Source of the DNA: Rhizobiaceae bacterium
GTDB taxonomy: Bacteria; Pseudomonadota; Alphaproteobacteria; Rhizobiales; Rhizobiaceae
NCBI GenBank assembly: GCA_017643025.1
Contig: JAEPOG010000005.1
Location: 372,001-436,000, forward strand
Length of the DNA stretch: 64,000 nucleotides
Direction of reading: 5' to 3'
The position numbers and the translations under genes were made by a program. The notes under the pieces are model-generated. The model saw only the letters and a list, made by a program, of their open reading frames with translations. It did not search any database and was not told the origin of the DNA. This document shows, in pieces, positions 48,155-60,137 of this stretch. Numbering within the stretch: the stretch's first letter is position 1; each line of letters opens with the position of its first letter.

Positions 48155-48643
48155 ATGAGCCTCGACAACAAGCCCCTTTACAGCGGCGGCTGCCAGTGCG
48201 GCGCCGTGCGCTTTCGCGTCGAGGGCGCGTTGTCGAACGTCTCGGTCTGCCACTGTCGCATGTGCCAGAAAGCCTTCGGCAATTTCTACGCTCCGCTGGC
48301 GACAGCGCCAAAAGGCGGGCTCACCTGGACGCGGGGCGAGCCGAAGCGCTTCCGCTCCTCCAACCATGTGCTGCGCGGCTTCTGTGGCGATTGCGGCACG
48401 CCGCTCACCTTCGAGGCGCCCGACGGTGTGGCGCTCGCCGTCGGCGCGTTCGACAATCCGGCGGAACTCGCGCCGACGATCCAGTGGGGCATCGAGGCGA
48501 AGCTGCCCTATGCCGACGGCATCCCCGGATTGCCGGGCGAGGCGACGGACGCGGACACCGAGGCGTCCTATCTCGACGATCTGGTGAACTATCAGCACCC
48601 GGATCACGACACCGACGATTGGCCGCCGGAGGGCAAGTCATGA
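48155..48643 (+). CDS. GFA-family zinc protein, copy 1
   Basis: 162 residues from ATG 48155. The GFA (glutathione-dependent formaldehyde-activating enzyme-like) fold has zinc cysteines in GGCQCGAVRF, VCHCRMCQKAFG and FCGDCGTPL. Family members bind zinc and were linked to S-hydroxymethylglutathione formation, though that activity is debated. The C-terminal tail HPDHDTDDWPPEGKS recurs in the other two copies. Its stop overlaps the next start by 4 nt. Confidence 0.93.
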   Translation: MSLDNKPLYSGGCQCGAVRFRVEGALSNVSVCHCRMCQKAFGNFYAPLATAPKGGLTWTRGEPKRFRSSNHVLRGFCGDCGTPLTFEAPDGVALAVGAFDNPAELAPTIQWGIEAKLPYADGIPGLPGEATDADTEASYLDDLVNYQHPDHDTDDWPPEGKS

Positions 48644-49118
48644 GCATCTCCGGCGGCTGCCAGTGCGGCGCGGTTCGCTATCGCGTCGAAGGCGAACTTT
48701 CCAATCCGCATCTCTGCCACTGTCGCATGTGCCAGAAGGCGGCGGGCAATTACTTCATGCCGCTGGCCGGTGCTCCGCGTGAGCGGATCTCCGTCACTCG
48801 CGGCGAACCCGGATGGTTCCATTCGTCGGACATCGTGCGGCGCGGCTTTTGCACAATGTGCGGCACGCCGCTCTTCTTCGATCCGGTCGACAGCGAGCAT
48901 CTGCTGGTGACGCTGGGCAGCCTCGACGATCCATCGCGCTATAGGCCGGTATCGGAGGATTCGGTCGAGTCGCGTGTGCACTTCCTCGCCGAATGGGCCA
49001 ACACCCGCCAGAAGGTGACGGAAGACGACTTCACGCCCGATCAGGTCCGGGCCATCTCTGCCAGCAATCACCAGCACCCCGATCACGACACCCATCGCTG
49101 GCCGCCGGAGGGCATGTC

Positions 49119-49122
<4 letters not shown>
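48640..49122 (+). CDS. GFA-family zinc protein, copy 2
   Basis: 160 residues. Zinc cysteines are in GGCQCGAVRYRVEG, LCHCRMCQKAAGN and FCTMCGTPLFF. The ending HPDHDTHRWPPEGMS parallels copy 1. It is related to copies 1 and 3 by tandem duplication, but the middle is divergent (RERISVTRGEPGWFHSSDI). ATGA overlaps occur at both ends. Function within the family is not established. Confidence 0.93.
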
Positions 49123-52143
<3,021 letters not shown>

Positions 52144-52237
52144 GTCTAACCTCAACCAAACTGAATGGTTGGATCACCACAATGCGCTGGTGTGACCGCC
52201 CGCCGTGTCTTACGGGACCTTCGCGAACGGAGGTTCC

Positions 52238-53185
52238 ATGCAAGAGAAGGTCGTAACGACGGCGCCCGTCGTAGCCGCCGGGCAGGCGGACGAAATCAGC
52301 CAGGCTGATGCCAGGCGCGGCTTCTTTTTCGCGCTGGCTGCCTATTCGCTGTGGGGATTCCTGCCGCTCTACATGAAAGCGGTGGCGCATATCCCAGCGC
52401 TCGAGGTTCTTGCTCATCGCATCGTCTGGTCGGTTCCGGTTGCCGGCGTCGTACTCTTTGCGCTCGGCCGCACGGCCGACATCAGCGCCGCGCTTCGTTC
52501 GCCCCGCACGATGGCGATGGCGGCGCTCACTGCCGCCATCATCGCCGTCAACTGGGGCATCTACGTCTGGGCGGTCGCCGTCGAGCGCACTGTCGAGACG
52601 GCGCTGGGATATTACATCAATCCGCTCGTCACCGTGGCTTTGGGCGCGGTGCTTCTGGGTGAAAGGCTGAACCGGCTGCAAATGGTGGCCGTCGGGCTGG
52701 CAGTTTTGGCCGTCGTCGTGCTGACGGTCGCCGCCGGTGGTCTGCCATGGGTGTCGCTGGCGCTTGCCTTCACCTTTGCGGCCTATGGCTATCTCAGGAA
52801 AACCCTGCCCATCGGCCCTAGCCAGGGGTTCTTCCTGGAGGTGCTGATTCTCTCACCGCTGGCTTTGGGGTGGCTTGTCTGGCTGGCCTCGACAGGCGAC
52901 GGCCATTTCGATTTTGCCCGGCCCGCCGATTTCTGGCTGCTGATGTTCGCAGGTCCCGTCACCGCTGCTCCGCTGATCCTCTACGCCTTCGGCGCCAAGC
53001 TGCTGCGCATCTCCACCCTCGGCATCATGCAGTATATCGGCCCGACGCTGATCGCGCTGATCGCTGTCTTCGTCTTCGGCGAACCCTTCGGTATCGAGCG
53101 CGTCATTGCTTTCGCGCTGATCTGGACGGCGCTCGCGCTCTACACCTGGTCGATGTTCAGGAGCGCCGGAAGGGCGGGGAGTTAG
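52238..53185 (+). CDS. rarD: EamA-family transporter RarD
   Basis: 315 residues from ATG 52238 (CGGAGG 7 nt upstream; the open frame begins with an earlier GTG). About ten hydrophobic segments form the DMT/EamA fold. The N-terminal hallmark FALAAYSLWGFLPLYMKAVA and HRIVWSVPVA, with later NWGIYVWAVA and GYYINPLVTV, match RarD. It is an inner-membrane transporter with an undefined physiological substrate. The next gene begins 2 nt after its stop. Confidence 0.94.
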   Translation: MQEKVVTTAPVVAAGQADEISQADARRGFFFALAAYSLWGFLPLYMKAVAHIPALEVLAHRIVWSVPVAGVVLFALGRTADISAALRSPRTMAMAALTAAIIAVNWGIYVWAVAVERTVETALGYYINPLVTVALGAVLLGERLNRLQMVAVGLAVLAVVVLTVAAGGLPWVSLALAFTFAAYGYLRKTLPIGPSQGFFLEVLILSPLALGWLVWLASTGDGHFDFARPADFWLLMFAGPVTAAPLILYAFGAKLLRISTLGIMQYIGPTLIALIAVFVFGEPFGIERVIAFALIWTALALYTWSMFRSAGRAGS

Positions 53186-53187
53186 CG

Positions 53188-53871
53188 ATGTACGAACTGG
53201 TGATGGCCAACAAGAACTATTCCTCGTGGTCGCTGCGGCCGTGGGTGATGTTGAAGGCCAAGGGCATCGAGTTTACCGAACGGCTTATCCCGTTTCCCGG
53301 CGGCGACAGCTACGAACTCTACCGTGCGCATTCGCCGTCCGGCCGCGTCCCGTGCCTCATCGACGCCGGCCAGCCGGTGTGGGACTCGCTGGCGATCATC
53401 GAATATCTCGCCGAACGCCATCCCGGCGTCTGGCCGGAGGATACGGCGGCGCGCGCATGGTCGCGCTCCGCGGCGGCCGAAATGCACTCGTCGTTTCAGA
53501 CGCTGCGCGACATGTGTCCCATGAACTGCGGTGTGCGCGTATCGCTGCACGCCCGGCCAGCAGCGCTTCAGCGCGACATCGCTCGCGTCGGCGAACTGTG
53601 GAACGAGGGTCTGGCCCGCTTCGGCGGACCCTATCTGGCCGGAGCGGAGTTCTCCGGTGTCGACGCATTCTTCGCACCCGTCGTCTTCAGGGCGCAGAGC
53701 TTTGGGCTCGATTTCGGGGGCAAGACCGCGGCTTATGTCGAACGCATGCTGGTAGAACCGGCAATGGTTGAATGGTACGGGGCGGCGCTGGCCGAACCCT
53801 GGCGGGAACCAGGGCATGAGGCGGAAGCCACGCAGTTCGGCACGCTGACTGCCGACCACCGCATCGGCTGA
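53188..53871 (+). CDS. Glutathione S-transferase family protein
   Basis: 227 residues from ATG 53188. The N-terminal thioredoxin-like domain has SSWSLRPWVMLKAKGIEF (catalytic Ser region) and SPSGRVPCLIDAG with cis-Pro. The C-terminal helical domain (ALQRDIARVGELWNEGLARF, SGVDAFFAPVV) completes the GST fold. The proximity of VOC and GFA genes upstream suggests glutathione-dependent detoxification, but this link is inference. Confidence 0.92.
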   Translation: MYELVMANKNYSSWSLRPWVMLKAKGIEFTERLIPFPGGDSYELYRAHSPSGRVPCLIDAGQPVWDSLAIIEYLAERHPGVWPEDTAARAWSRSAAAEMHSSFQTLRDMCPMNCGVRVSLHARPAALQRDIARVGELWNEGLARFGGPYLAGAEFSGVDAFFAPVVFRAQSFGLDFGGKTAAYVERMLVEPAMVEWYGAALAEPWREPGHEAEATQFGTLTADHRIG

Positions 53872-53879
53872 GCCCGGCG

Positions 53880-54488
53880 CTACATTTTCTCGATCACGGC
53901 CTCGTCGCCGGACGCCGCCCCGATCGCCGCCGCAGCCTCGATAATCTTGGGCACGATTTCGCCAGCGTCATCGACCACAAGCGGCCGCACGAGGTGCGTG
54001 CTGTGGATGAACCCTTCGGCCCGCATGTGATCGATCAGCGTCAGCATCGGGTGCCAGAAGTCGCCGATATTGGCGAAGACGATCGGTTTCTTGTGCCGGC
54101 CGAGCTGAGCCCAGGTCATGATCTCGACGATTTCCTCGAGCGTTCCGATGCCGCCCGGCATCGCCACGAATGAGTCCGATTTCTCGAACATGATCTGCTT
54201 GCGGGTGTGCATGTCCTCGGTCACGATCACTTCGTCGGCGTATTGCGGCACGGTGCCGTCGGCCTCCTTGCGTATCAGGAAGCGCGGTATGATCCCGGTG
54301 ATCCTGCCGCCTGCCTTGGAGGCGCCTTCGGCGACCGCGCCCATGATGCCGTGTGTGCCGCCGCCATAGACGAGCGTCAGCCCTGCCTCGGCGATGGAGC
54401 GGCCCAATGCCTGCGCGGCGGACTGGTAGATGTCGGATCGGCCCGGCGAGGAGCCGCAATAGACGCAGACGGATCGGATCGTGCTCAT
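53880..54488 (-). CDS. LOG-family nucleoside 5'-monophosphate phosphoribohydrolase (TIGR00730)
   Basis: 202 residues. N-terminal VCVYCGSSPGRSDIY, Rossmann-like LVYGGGTHGIMGAVAEGAS, and the diagnostic MPGGIGTLEEIVEIMTWAQL (PGGxGTxxE motif). LOG proteins release the base from cytokinin-type or other nucleoside monophosphates and were long misannotated as lysine decarboxylases. It is convergent with the GST gene. No other cytokinin gene is near. Confidence 0.95.
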   Translation of the reverse strand: MSTIRSVCVYCGSSPGRSDIYQSAAQALGRSIAEAGLTLVYGGGTHGIMGAVAEGASKAGGRITGIIPRFLIRKEADGTVPQYADEVIVTEDMHTRKQIMFEKSDSFVAMPGGIGTLEEIVEIMTWAQLGRHKKPIVFANIGDFWHPMLTLIDHMRAEGFIHSTHLVRPLVVDDAGEIVPKIIEAAAAIGAASGDEAVIEKM

Positions 54489-54600
54489 GAAAGCAATTGG
54501 CCGGTGGATCGCTGCAGGGTCAAGGCATGCCGGCTGTTTTTCTTGTTACCCCCCGGAAAACGCGCTAAACCTTGAAAAATAACGCGAAGGAAGCGGAATC

Positions 54601-56439
54601 ATGGTCGCCAGTTGGGTCAAGGTTGTCGGGATACTGATCGGTGGCACCATCGCTGCCGCAGGAGCCGCCTATGTCGGCGGCGTGTTCGAACCTTCGCCGG
54701 GCAGTGCAAGGGTCGAGGCCGCCGTCCAGCAGCCGCCCGCCGGCCAGTCCGGACAGGGCAAGGAAGCGCCTGCGGCCGACGGCGCCGTTGTTGCCGGTGA
54801 TGCGCCGAAGGCCGGGGAAGAGCAGCAGGTCGCATCGCTGCCCCAGTCGGATGAACCGGCAGCAACCGCCGAAGCGGACGCACCAGCCGTCATCGTTCCC
54901 GTATTCGATCTGGTCCGCGTCGAGCCGGATGGCTCCGTGGTCATCGCCGGCAACGCCGCGCCGCGTTCAATGGTGGAAGTCATCACCGGCGCCGCCGTCA
55001 TCGGCACGTCCAAGGCGGGTGAGGGCGGCGACTTCGCTGTCGTGCTCGACGATCCGCTGAAGCCGGGCGACTACACGGTTGTGCTGCGTTCGACGACCGA
55101 AGACAACGTCGTCGCCACGTCGGCGCAGACGGCGGTCATTGCCGTGCCGGAAACCGCTGACGGCCAGGTTCTCGCTCTGGTGGAAGAGCCAGGTGCGCCC
55201 AGCCGCCTGATCACAGTGCCGAGCGTTCCGGACGCTGCTCCCGCTGAAGCCGATGCGAAGGGCGATCGCCCCGCCGCAACCGAGCAAGCCGGGACCGACA
55301 CGGCCGGGGCTGAACAGCAGGAAGTGCAGGAGCTTGATACGGCTGCGGCGGTTGTCGTGGACGAGGCCAAGCCGGATGCCGCATCGGCCGATGAACCCAA
55401 GCCGGAAATGCAGGCGGAAGCCGCGGTTCCGGAAGAGCAGGCGGAGCCCGAAGCTGTAGCCTCGTCTGAAGACGAAGCATCGCCGGAGGCGGAAGAGCAG
55501 GTCGCGGCGGCCGCCGAGCCCGAGGCCAAGCCTGCGCAGCCCGCGGCGCCGGCTCGCGTGGCAGTTGAAGCAGTCGAGATCGAGGGCCGCGACGTATTCG
55601 TGGCCGGACGGGCCGAGGTCGGCTCGACCGTGCGCGTCTATGCCAACGACATATTGCTCGGACAGACGTCGACCGCCGAGTCCGGCCGCTTCCTTGTCGA
55701 GGCAGAGAAGGATCTTCCGGTTGGCGACTACATCGTTCGCGCTGACATGTTGAGCCCGGACAACGCCGAGGTCGTGGCCCGTGCTATCGTGCCATTCGAG
55801 CGTGAGCCAGGCGAAAAACTTGCAGCAGTCGCGGCTCCGCAACCGGTGCAAGCCGTGGAATCGGCCGTGCAGCAGCCTGAAACACAGGCGGATGCCGGCG
55901 AAATCGTGGTGGCTGCAGCCGACGGTACGGCGCCTGCGCAAGCGGAGGAGCCGGCCGGCGAGATGGCCGCTACGCAACCGAAGCCTGAGGAGGCCGCCCA
56001 GGTGGCGGCTGCCGGCAACGAGTCGAACGCCAACGAACCGCGCCCGGCGGAAACCGCCGGCGCGGACGATGCGGCTGCCGACAAGCCGGTTGAGATGGCG
56101 GCTTTGGACGGAACGGTAGAAGAAGGGTCGGCAGATGAAGGCTCGGTTAGCACCGAGGCGACCGCCGCGCCGAAACTGCAGAACGTTGACGGGGCGGTCA
56201 TCATCCGTCGCGGCGACACGCTGTGGCAGCTGTCGCGCCGCGTCTATGGGCGTGGTGTCCGCTACACGACCATCTATCTCGCCAATCAGGACCAGATCGC
56301 CGATCCGGACCGGATTTGGCCGGGCCAGGTGTTCTCCGTTCCCGGCGAGACGGGAGAGGGTGAGACGGCGGACATGTCGGCTGTTGCCGAACAGGTCGCC
56401 GGTCCCGGCGAGCAAGCAGAAGAGGTCGTCACGCGCTAG
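54601..56439 (+). CDS. Membrane-anchored, acidic Ala/Glu/Pro-rich LysM protein
   Basis: 612 residues. One N-terminal membrane anchor (VVGILIGGTIAAAGAAYVGG) is followed by long low-complexity linkers rich in Ala, Glu and Pro. Two Ig-like beta domains lie in them (about 100-200, VFDLVRVEPDGSVVIAGNA; about 320-400, AVEAVEIEGRDVFVAGRAEV). A single C-terminal LysM module (RRGDTLWQLSRRVYGRGVRY, QIADPDRIWPGQVFSVPG) binds peptidoglycan. The architecture suggests a tether across the periplasm, though no partner is visible. Stand-alone gene. Confidence 0.88.
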   Translation: MVASWVKVVGILIGGTIAAAGAAYVGGVFEPSPGSARVEAAVQQPPAGQSGQGKEAPAADGAVVAGDAPKAGEEQQVASLPQSDEPAATAEADAPAVIVPVFDLVRVEPDGSVVIAGNAAPRSMVEVITGAAVIGTSKAGEGGDFAVVLDDPLKPGDYTVVLRSTTEDNVVATSAQTAVIAVPETADGQVLALVEEPGAPSRLITVPSVPDAAPAEADAKGDRPAATEQAGTDTAGAEQQEVQELDTAAAVVVDEAKPDAASADEPKPEMQAEAAVPEEQAEPEAVASSEDEASPEAEEQVAAAAEPEAKPAQPAAPARVAVEAVEIEGRDVFVAGRAEVGSTVRVYANDILLGQTSTAESGRFLVEAEKDLPVGDYIVRADMLSPDNAEVVARAIVPFEREPGEKLAAVAAPQPVQAVESAVQQPETQADAGEIVVAAADGTAPAQAEEPAGEMAATQPKPEEAAQVAAAGNESNANEPRPAETAGADDAAADKPVEMAALDGTVEEGSADEGSVSTEATAAPKLQNVDGAVIIRRGDTLWQLSRRVYGRGVRYTTIYLANQDQIADPDRIWPGQVFSVPGETGEGETADMSAVAEQVAGPGEQAEEVVTR

Positions 56440-56479
56440 CATCCGCCAAAATTGTGGAGCGGAGGTTGCGTAGGGACAA

Positions 56480-56508
56480 TTCATCGTATATCGACGATTT
56501 ACGATGAA
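56480..56508. promoter_or_regulatory. Putative ArsR operator: 9-bp perfect inverted repeat overlapping the start codon
   Basis: TTCATCGTA (56480-56488) and TACGATGAA (56500-56508) are exact inverted repeats with an 11-bp spacer. The right arm includes the ATG of the ArsR gene (56504). A TATATC-like -10 element (56487-56492) lies in the dyad, placing a transcription start near 56500. This is typical of autorepressing ArsR/SmtB promoters, in which metal binding relieves repression. Confidence 0.65.
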
Positions 56509-56839
56509 TGAATGCCGACCCTCCACTGCGAACGATTTCGGCGCGCTCGCCACGCGGCTCGGCGCACTGTCGCATCCCGCGCGTCTGCGCATCCTCACGC
56601 ATCTCGCGCAGCAGAATTGCTGCTCGTGCTGCAAGGATGTCGTGAGCCAGCTCGATCTTGCGCAGTCCACGGTTTCTCAGCATCTCAAGGTGCTGGTCGA
56701 GTCGGGTCTGGTGAAGCTGACGCCCGACGGCACTCGTTCACTTTATGAAATCGACCGTGGCGCGTTTGCGTCGCTGTCGGAATCGGTCGGCGGGCTGCTG
56801 TCGGCCTGTTGCGCCGGCCCGTGTGATACCCAGGCTTAG
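56504..56839 (+). CDS. ArsR/SmtB-family metal-responsive regulator
   Basis: 111 residues. Winged helix with LSHPARLRILTHLAQQ, a cysteine cluster NCCSCCKDVV before the recognition helix LAQSTVSQHLKVLVESGLV, and a C-terminal SACCAGPC. The paired Cys sites are plausible metal(loid) sensors. No Shine-Dalgarno is seen upstream of ATG 56504 and the operator covers the start, so the transcript may be leaderless. The ABC exporter follows 15 nt later, suggesting an autoregulated metal-export operon. The inducing metal is not determinable. Confidence 0.92.
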   Translation: MNECRPSTANDFGALATRLGALSHPARLRILTHLAQQNCCSCCKDVVSQLDLAQSTVSQHLKVLVESGLVKLTPDGTRSLYEIDRGAFASLSESVGGLLSACCAGPCDTQA

Positions 56840-56854
56840 ACCCAGGAAAGACAA

Positions 56855-58744
56855 TTGGCATCCAAGACCGTTTCAGCCGAATCCGGTTCGGTTCTCTCAA
56901 CCGTAGGCAATCTCTGGCCATATATCTGGCCGTCGGGGAGGCCGGACCTGAAGCTGAGGGTCGCCTGGGCGACGGTCTTCCTGGTCACCGCCAAGTTGAT
57001 CCTGCTGCTGGTGCCCTACACCTTCAAATGGGCGACCGACGCGCTCGACGGCCAGCTTCAGGCCGCAGCGTGGATTCCGGCGGTTCTGCTCGGCCCCGTC
57101 ATGCTGGTGCTTGCCTACAATGTCGTGCGCGTGGTGCAACTCGGCTTCAACCAGCTGCGCGATGCGCTGTTCGCACGCGTCGGCCAACACGCGGTCAGGC
57201 AACTTGCCCACCGCACCTTCGTCCACATGCACCGCCTGTCGCTACGCTTTCATCTCGAGCGCCGCACAGGCGGCCTGTCGCGCATCATCGAACGCGGCGT
57301 GAAAGGCATCGAGACCATCGTCCGTTTCACGATCCTCAACACTGCCCCGACCATCCTCGAGTTCGCGCTCGCCGCGATCATCTTCGCGGTTGCCTATGGC
57401 TGGATCTACGTGGCGATCATCGCCGTCACTGTGTGGCTCTACACCTGGTTCACGGTGCGCGCATCCGACTGGCGCATCGTCATTCGCCGCGAGATGAACG
57501 ACAGCGACACCGACGCCAACACCAAGGCGATCGACTCTCTGCTGAACTACGAAACGGTCAAATATTTCAACAACGAGGCGATGGAGGCGAGCCGCTTCGA
57601 CCGGTCCATGGCGCGCTATGAGGAAGCCGCGACGAAGACCTGGACCTCGCTCGGCTGGCTGAATTTCGGCCAAGGCGTGATCCTCGGCGTCGGCATGGCC
57701 GCGGCAATGGGCATGTCGGCGTGGGAAGTGACGCAGGGCACGCAGACGCTGGGCGATTTCGTCTTCATCAACGCCATGCTGATCCAGCTCTCAATCCCGC
57801 TGAACTTCATCGGTTTCATCTACCGCGAGATCAGGCAGGGGCTGACGGACATCGAACAGATGTTCGACTTGCTCGATGTGCCGGAGGAAGTTACCGACAA
57901 GCCCGGCGCCAAGCCGCTCGCGGTGAAAGATGGGGCCATCCGCTTCGACGACGTGCAGTTTGCCTACGATCCGGATCGGCCGATCCTGAAGGGTGTGAGT
58001 TTCGATGTGCCGGCGGGCAAGACCGTTGCCATCGTCGGGCCGTCGGGCGCCGGCAAGTCGACCATCTCGCGGCTGCTGTTCCGCTTCTACGATATCCAGC
58101 AGGGCAGTGTGACCATCGACGGGCAGGACATCCGCGAAGTCACGCAGGAGAGCTTGCGCGCCGCGATCGGCATGGTTCCGCAGGACACCGTGCTGTTCAA
58201 CGACACGATCGCCTACAACATCCGCTACGGACGCACAGGCGCTTCCGAGGAGGAGGTGAAGGAGGCGGCGCGCCTGGCGCAGATCGCCGGGTTCATCGAG
58301 ACGCTGCCGGAGGGCTTCAAATCGATGGTCGGCGAGCGCGGCCTGAAACTGTCCGGCGGCGAGAAGCAGCGCGTGGCCATCGCCCGCACCATCTTGAAGG
58401 CGCCGCCCATCCTCATTCTCGATGAGGCCACATCGGCGCTCGACACCCAGACCGAACAGGAGATACAGGCAGCACTCGACCTCGTCAGCCGCGACCGCAC
58501 GACGCTTGTGATCGCACACCGCCTCTCAACCGTGATCGCCGCCGACGAGATCATCGTGCTGAAGGACGGTCGCATCGCAGAGCGCGGCACGCACAGGGCG
58601 CTGCTCGACCAAGATGGCCTCTACCGGCAGATGTGGGATCGCCAGCGCGAGGCCACCGAGGCCGAAGAGAGGCTGCGCCGCGCCCGCGAGGAAGACGAGA
58701 TGGGTGTCATCGTGCGCCGGCGCACATCGGAAGTGTCGTCGTAA
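56855..58744 (+). CDS. Atm1-type ABC transporter (membrane domain plus ATPase)
   Basis: 629 residues from TTG 56855 (AGGAAAG upstream). An N-terminal transmembrane domain with six helices (about 40-320) includes NYETVKYFNNE, typical of the Atm1/HMT1 subfamily. The C-terminal ATPase has Walker A GPSGAGKST (about 394), signature LSGGEKQRVAIARTI (about 500) and Walker B ILILDEATSALD (about 520). Bacterial Atm1 relatives export glutathione- or metal-linked substrates and confer metal resistance. Its position after an ArsR gene with a full operator supports metal-inducible expression. Confidence 0.95.
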   Translation: MASKTVSAESGSVLSTVGNLWPYIWPSGRPDLKLRVAWATVFLVTAKLILLLVPYTFKWATDALDGQLQAAAWIPAVLLGPVMLVLAYNVVRVVQLGFNQLRDALFARVGQHAVRQLAHRTFVHMHRLSLRFHLERRTGGLSRIIERGVKGIETIVRFTILNTAPTILEFALAAIIFAVAYGWIYVAIIAVTVWLYTWFTVRASDWRIVIRREMNDSDTDANTKAIDSLLNYETVKYFNNEAMEASRFDRSMARYEEAATKTWTSLGWLNFGQGVILGVGMAAAMGMSAWEVTQGTQTLGDFVFINAMLIQLSIPLNFIGFIYREIRQGLTDIEQMFDLLDVPEEVTDKPGAKPLAVKDGAIRFDDVQFAYDPDRPILKGVSFDVPAGKTVAIVGPSGAGKSTISRLLFRFYDIQQGSVTIDGQDIREVTQESLRAAIGMVPQDTVLFNDTIAYNIRYGRTGASEEEVKEAARLAQIAGFIETLPEGFKSMVGERGLKLSGGEKQRVAIARTILKAPPILILDEATSALDTQTEQEIQAALDLVSRDRTTLVIAHRLSTVIAADEIIVLKDGRIAERGTHRALLDQDGLYRQMWDRQREATEAEERLRRAREEDEMGVIVRRRTSEVSS

Positions 58745-58800
58745 ACCGCCCGGCGCGCACCCATATCGCTTCTGCGCAATGCATCTTTGGGACACTCCAA

Positions 58801-59334
58801 ATGGCTCTATCTCTCTACGAAATCAGCATCCCGGTCTTCCTGCGTGGGTTCGCGAACCTGTCGGCCATACTCGAAAAAGGCCGCGCCTTCGCCGATGAGA
58901 AAGGCATCCCGCATTCGAAGCTGCTGGAGGCGCGGCTGTTCGACGACATGCTGCCGCTGACGGGTCAGGTTCAGCGTGCCAGCGATGCGGCCAAGCTGGC
59001 CGCCGTAAGGGTGGCCCAGGTCGCCACGGTGGCGATGGAAGACAACGAGGCGAGCTTTGATGAGCTACGGGCGCGCATCGCCGCAACCGTGAAGTTCCTG
59101 AAGAGCGTGCCGCAGAATGCCATGGACGGGCGCGAGGAGGCGGAGGTGGTGCTGCCGCTCAGGAGCGGTACGTTGACCTTCACGGCAAGAGACTACATGC
59201 TTGCCTTCGCAATCCCGAACTTCTTTTTCCACATCACCACCGCCTACGACATACTGCGTCACAAGGGCGTTCCGCTCGGAAAGATGGATTACCTGAACGC
59301 AGGCGGGCAGTCGCCGGGCAGGCGTTCGTCCTAG
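58801..59334 (+). CDS. DUF1993 family protein
   Basis: 177 residues from ATG 58801, 56 nt after the ABC transporter. It begins MALSLYEISIPVFLRGFANL and has LEARLFDDMLPLTGQVQRAS, the AIPNFFFHITTAYDILRHKG segment with histidine, and the pattern common to DUF1993 (a DinB-like four-helix bundle with unknown activity). It may be co-transcribed with the ArsR-Atm1 operon, but the spacing leaves this open. Confidence 0.88.
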   Translation: MALSLYEISIPVFLRGFANLSAILEKGRAFADEKGIPHSKLLEARLFDDMLPLTGQVQRASDAAKLAAVRVAQVATVAMEDNEASFDELRARIAATVKFLKSVPQNAMDGREEAEVVLPLRSGTLTFTARDYMLAFAIPNFFFHITTAYDILRHKGVPLGKMDYLNAGGQSPGRRSS

Positions 59335-59428
59335 CGGCAGGTGCCGCATCGTCCGTTGATGCCGCGTTGCGGCGTAGCTCACATTTCGGTATGGAACCGC
59401 TTCATCTGAAGCGAGTACGCGTCAACGC

Positions 59429-60127
59429 ATGAGCGTCGTAGAATCCATCCGCAACAGCATGGTTCCGGTCCGTCGCGAGGGCTATCCCTTCATCGCGGCC
59501 TTCGGCGGCGCTGCCATCGTGCTCGGGCTGGTCTGGAGCCCGCTCTTCTGGATCGGTCTCGCGCTCACGGCATGGTGCGCCTATTTCTTCCGCGACCCGC
59601 AGCGCGTGACGCCGGTCGACGACCGGCTGGTCATCAGCCCGGCGGACGGCGTCGTTTCGGCGCTCGGGCCGGCGGTCCCGCCGCGCGAACTGGGTCTCGG
59701 TACGGCGGAGATGACACGCGTTTCCGTCTTCATGGACGTGTTCTCGTGCCATGTGAACCGGTCGCCGGTGCGCGGCCGCATCGCCCGCATCGAGCATCGG
59801 CCGGGCAAGTTCCTCAACGCCGAACTCGACAAGGCGAGCGATGAAAATGAGCGCAATGGCCTTGTCATCGAAAGCCCCAACGGCACCATCGCCGTCGTGC
59901 AGGTGGCTGGCCTTGTCGCCAGGCGCATCCTCTGCTGGGCCGATGCAGGCGGCAATATCGGCGTCGGCGAGCGCTTCGGCCTGATCCGCTTCGGCTCCAG
60001 GCTCGATGTCTATCTTCCCGACGGTGCCGTGCCCCGCGTGGCGATCGGCCAGACGGCGGTTGCGGGCGAGACGATAATCGCGGAATTCGGCGGCGAGGAG
60101 TCGAGCCCGCTGGTGCGTGTTTCGTGA
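59429..60127 (+). CDS. psd: Phosphatidylserine decarboxylase (short, archaeal-type proenzyme)
   Basis: 232 residues. N-terminal hydrophobic segments ([28 protein letters not shown]) anchor it. The pyruvoyl-forming cleavage site is [14 protein letters not shown] (Gly-Ser). [12 protein letters not shown] and [16 protein letters not shown] are family motifs. It decarboxylates phosphatidylserine to phosphatidylethanolamine. pssA begins 10 nt downstream, so the two make the conserved PE-synthesis pair. Confidence 0.96.
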   Translation: MSVVESIRNSMVPVRREGYPFIAAFGGAAIVLGLVWSPLFWIGLALTAWCAYFFRDPQRVTPVDDRLVISPADGVVSALGPAVPPRELGLGTAEMTRVSVFMDVFSCHVNRSPVRGRIARIEHRPGKFLNAELDKASDENERNGLVIESPNGTIAVVQVAGLVARRILCWADAGGNIGVGERFGLIRFGSRLDVYLPDGAVPRVAIGQTAVAGETIIAEFGGEESSPLVRVS

Positions 60128-60137
60128 TGGCCATGCC

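Noticed and set aside
52144-52170. Small inverted repeat CAACCA...TGGTTG after cimA as a terminator
   Set aside because: Only 6 bp of stem and no T tract; not called.
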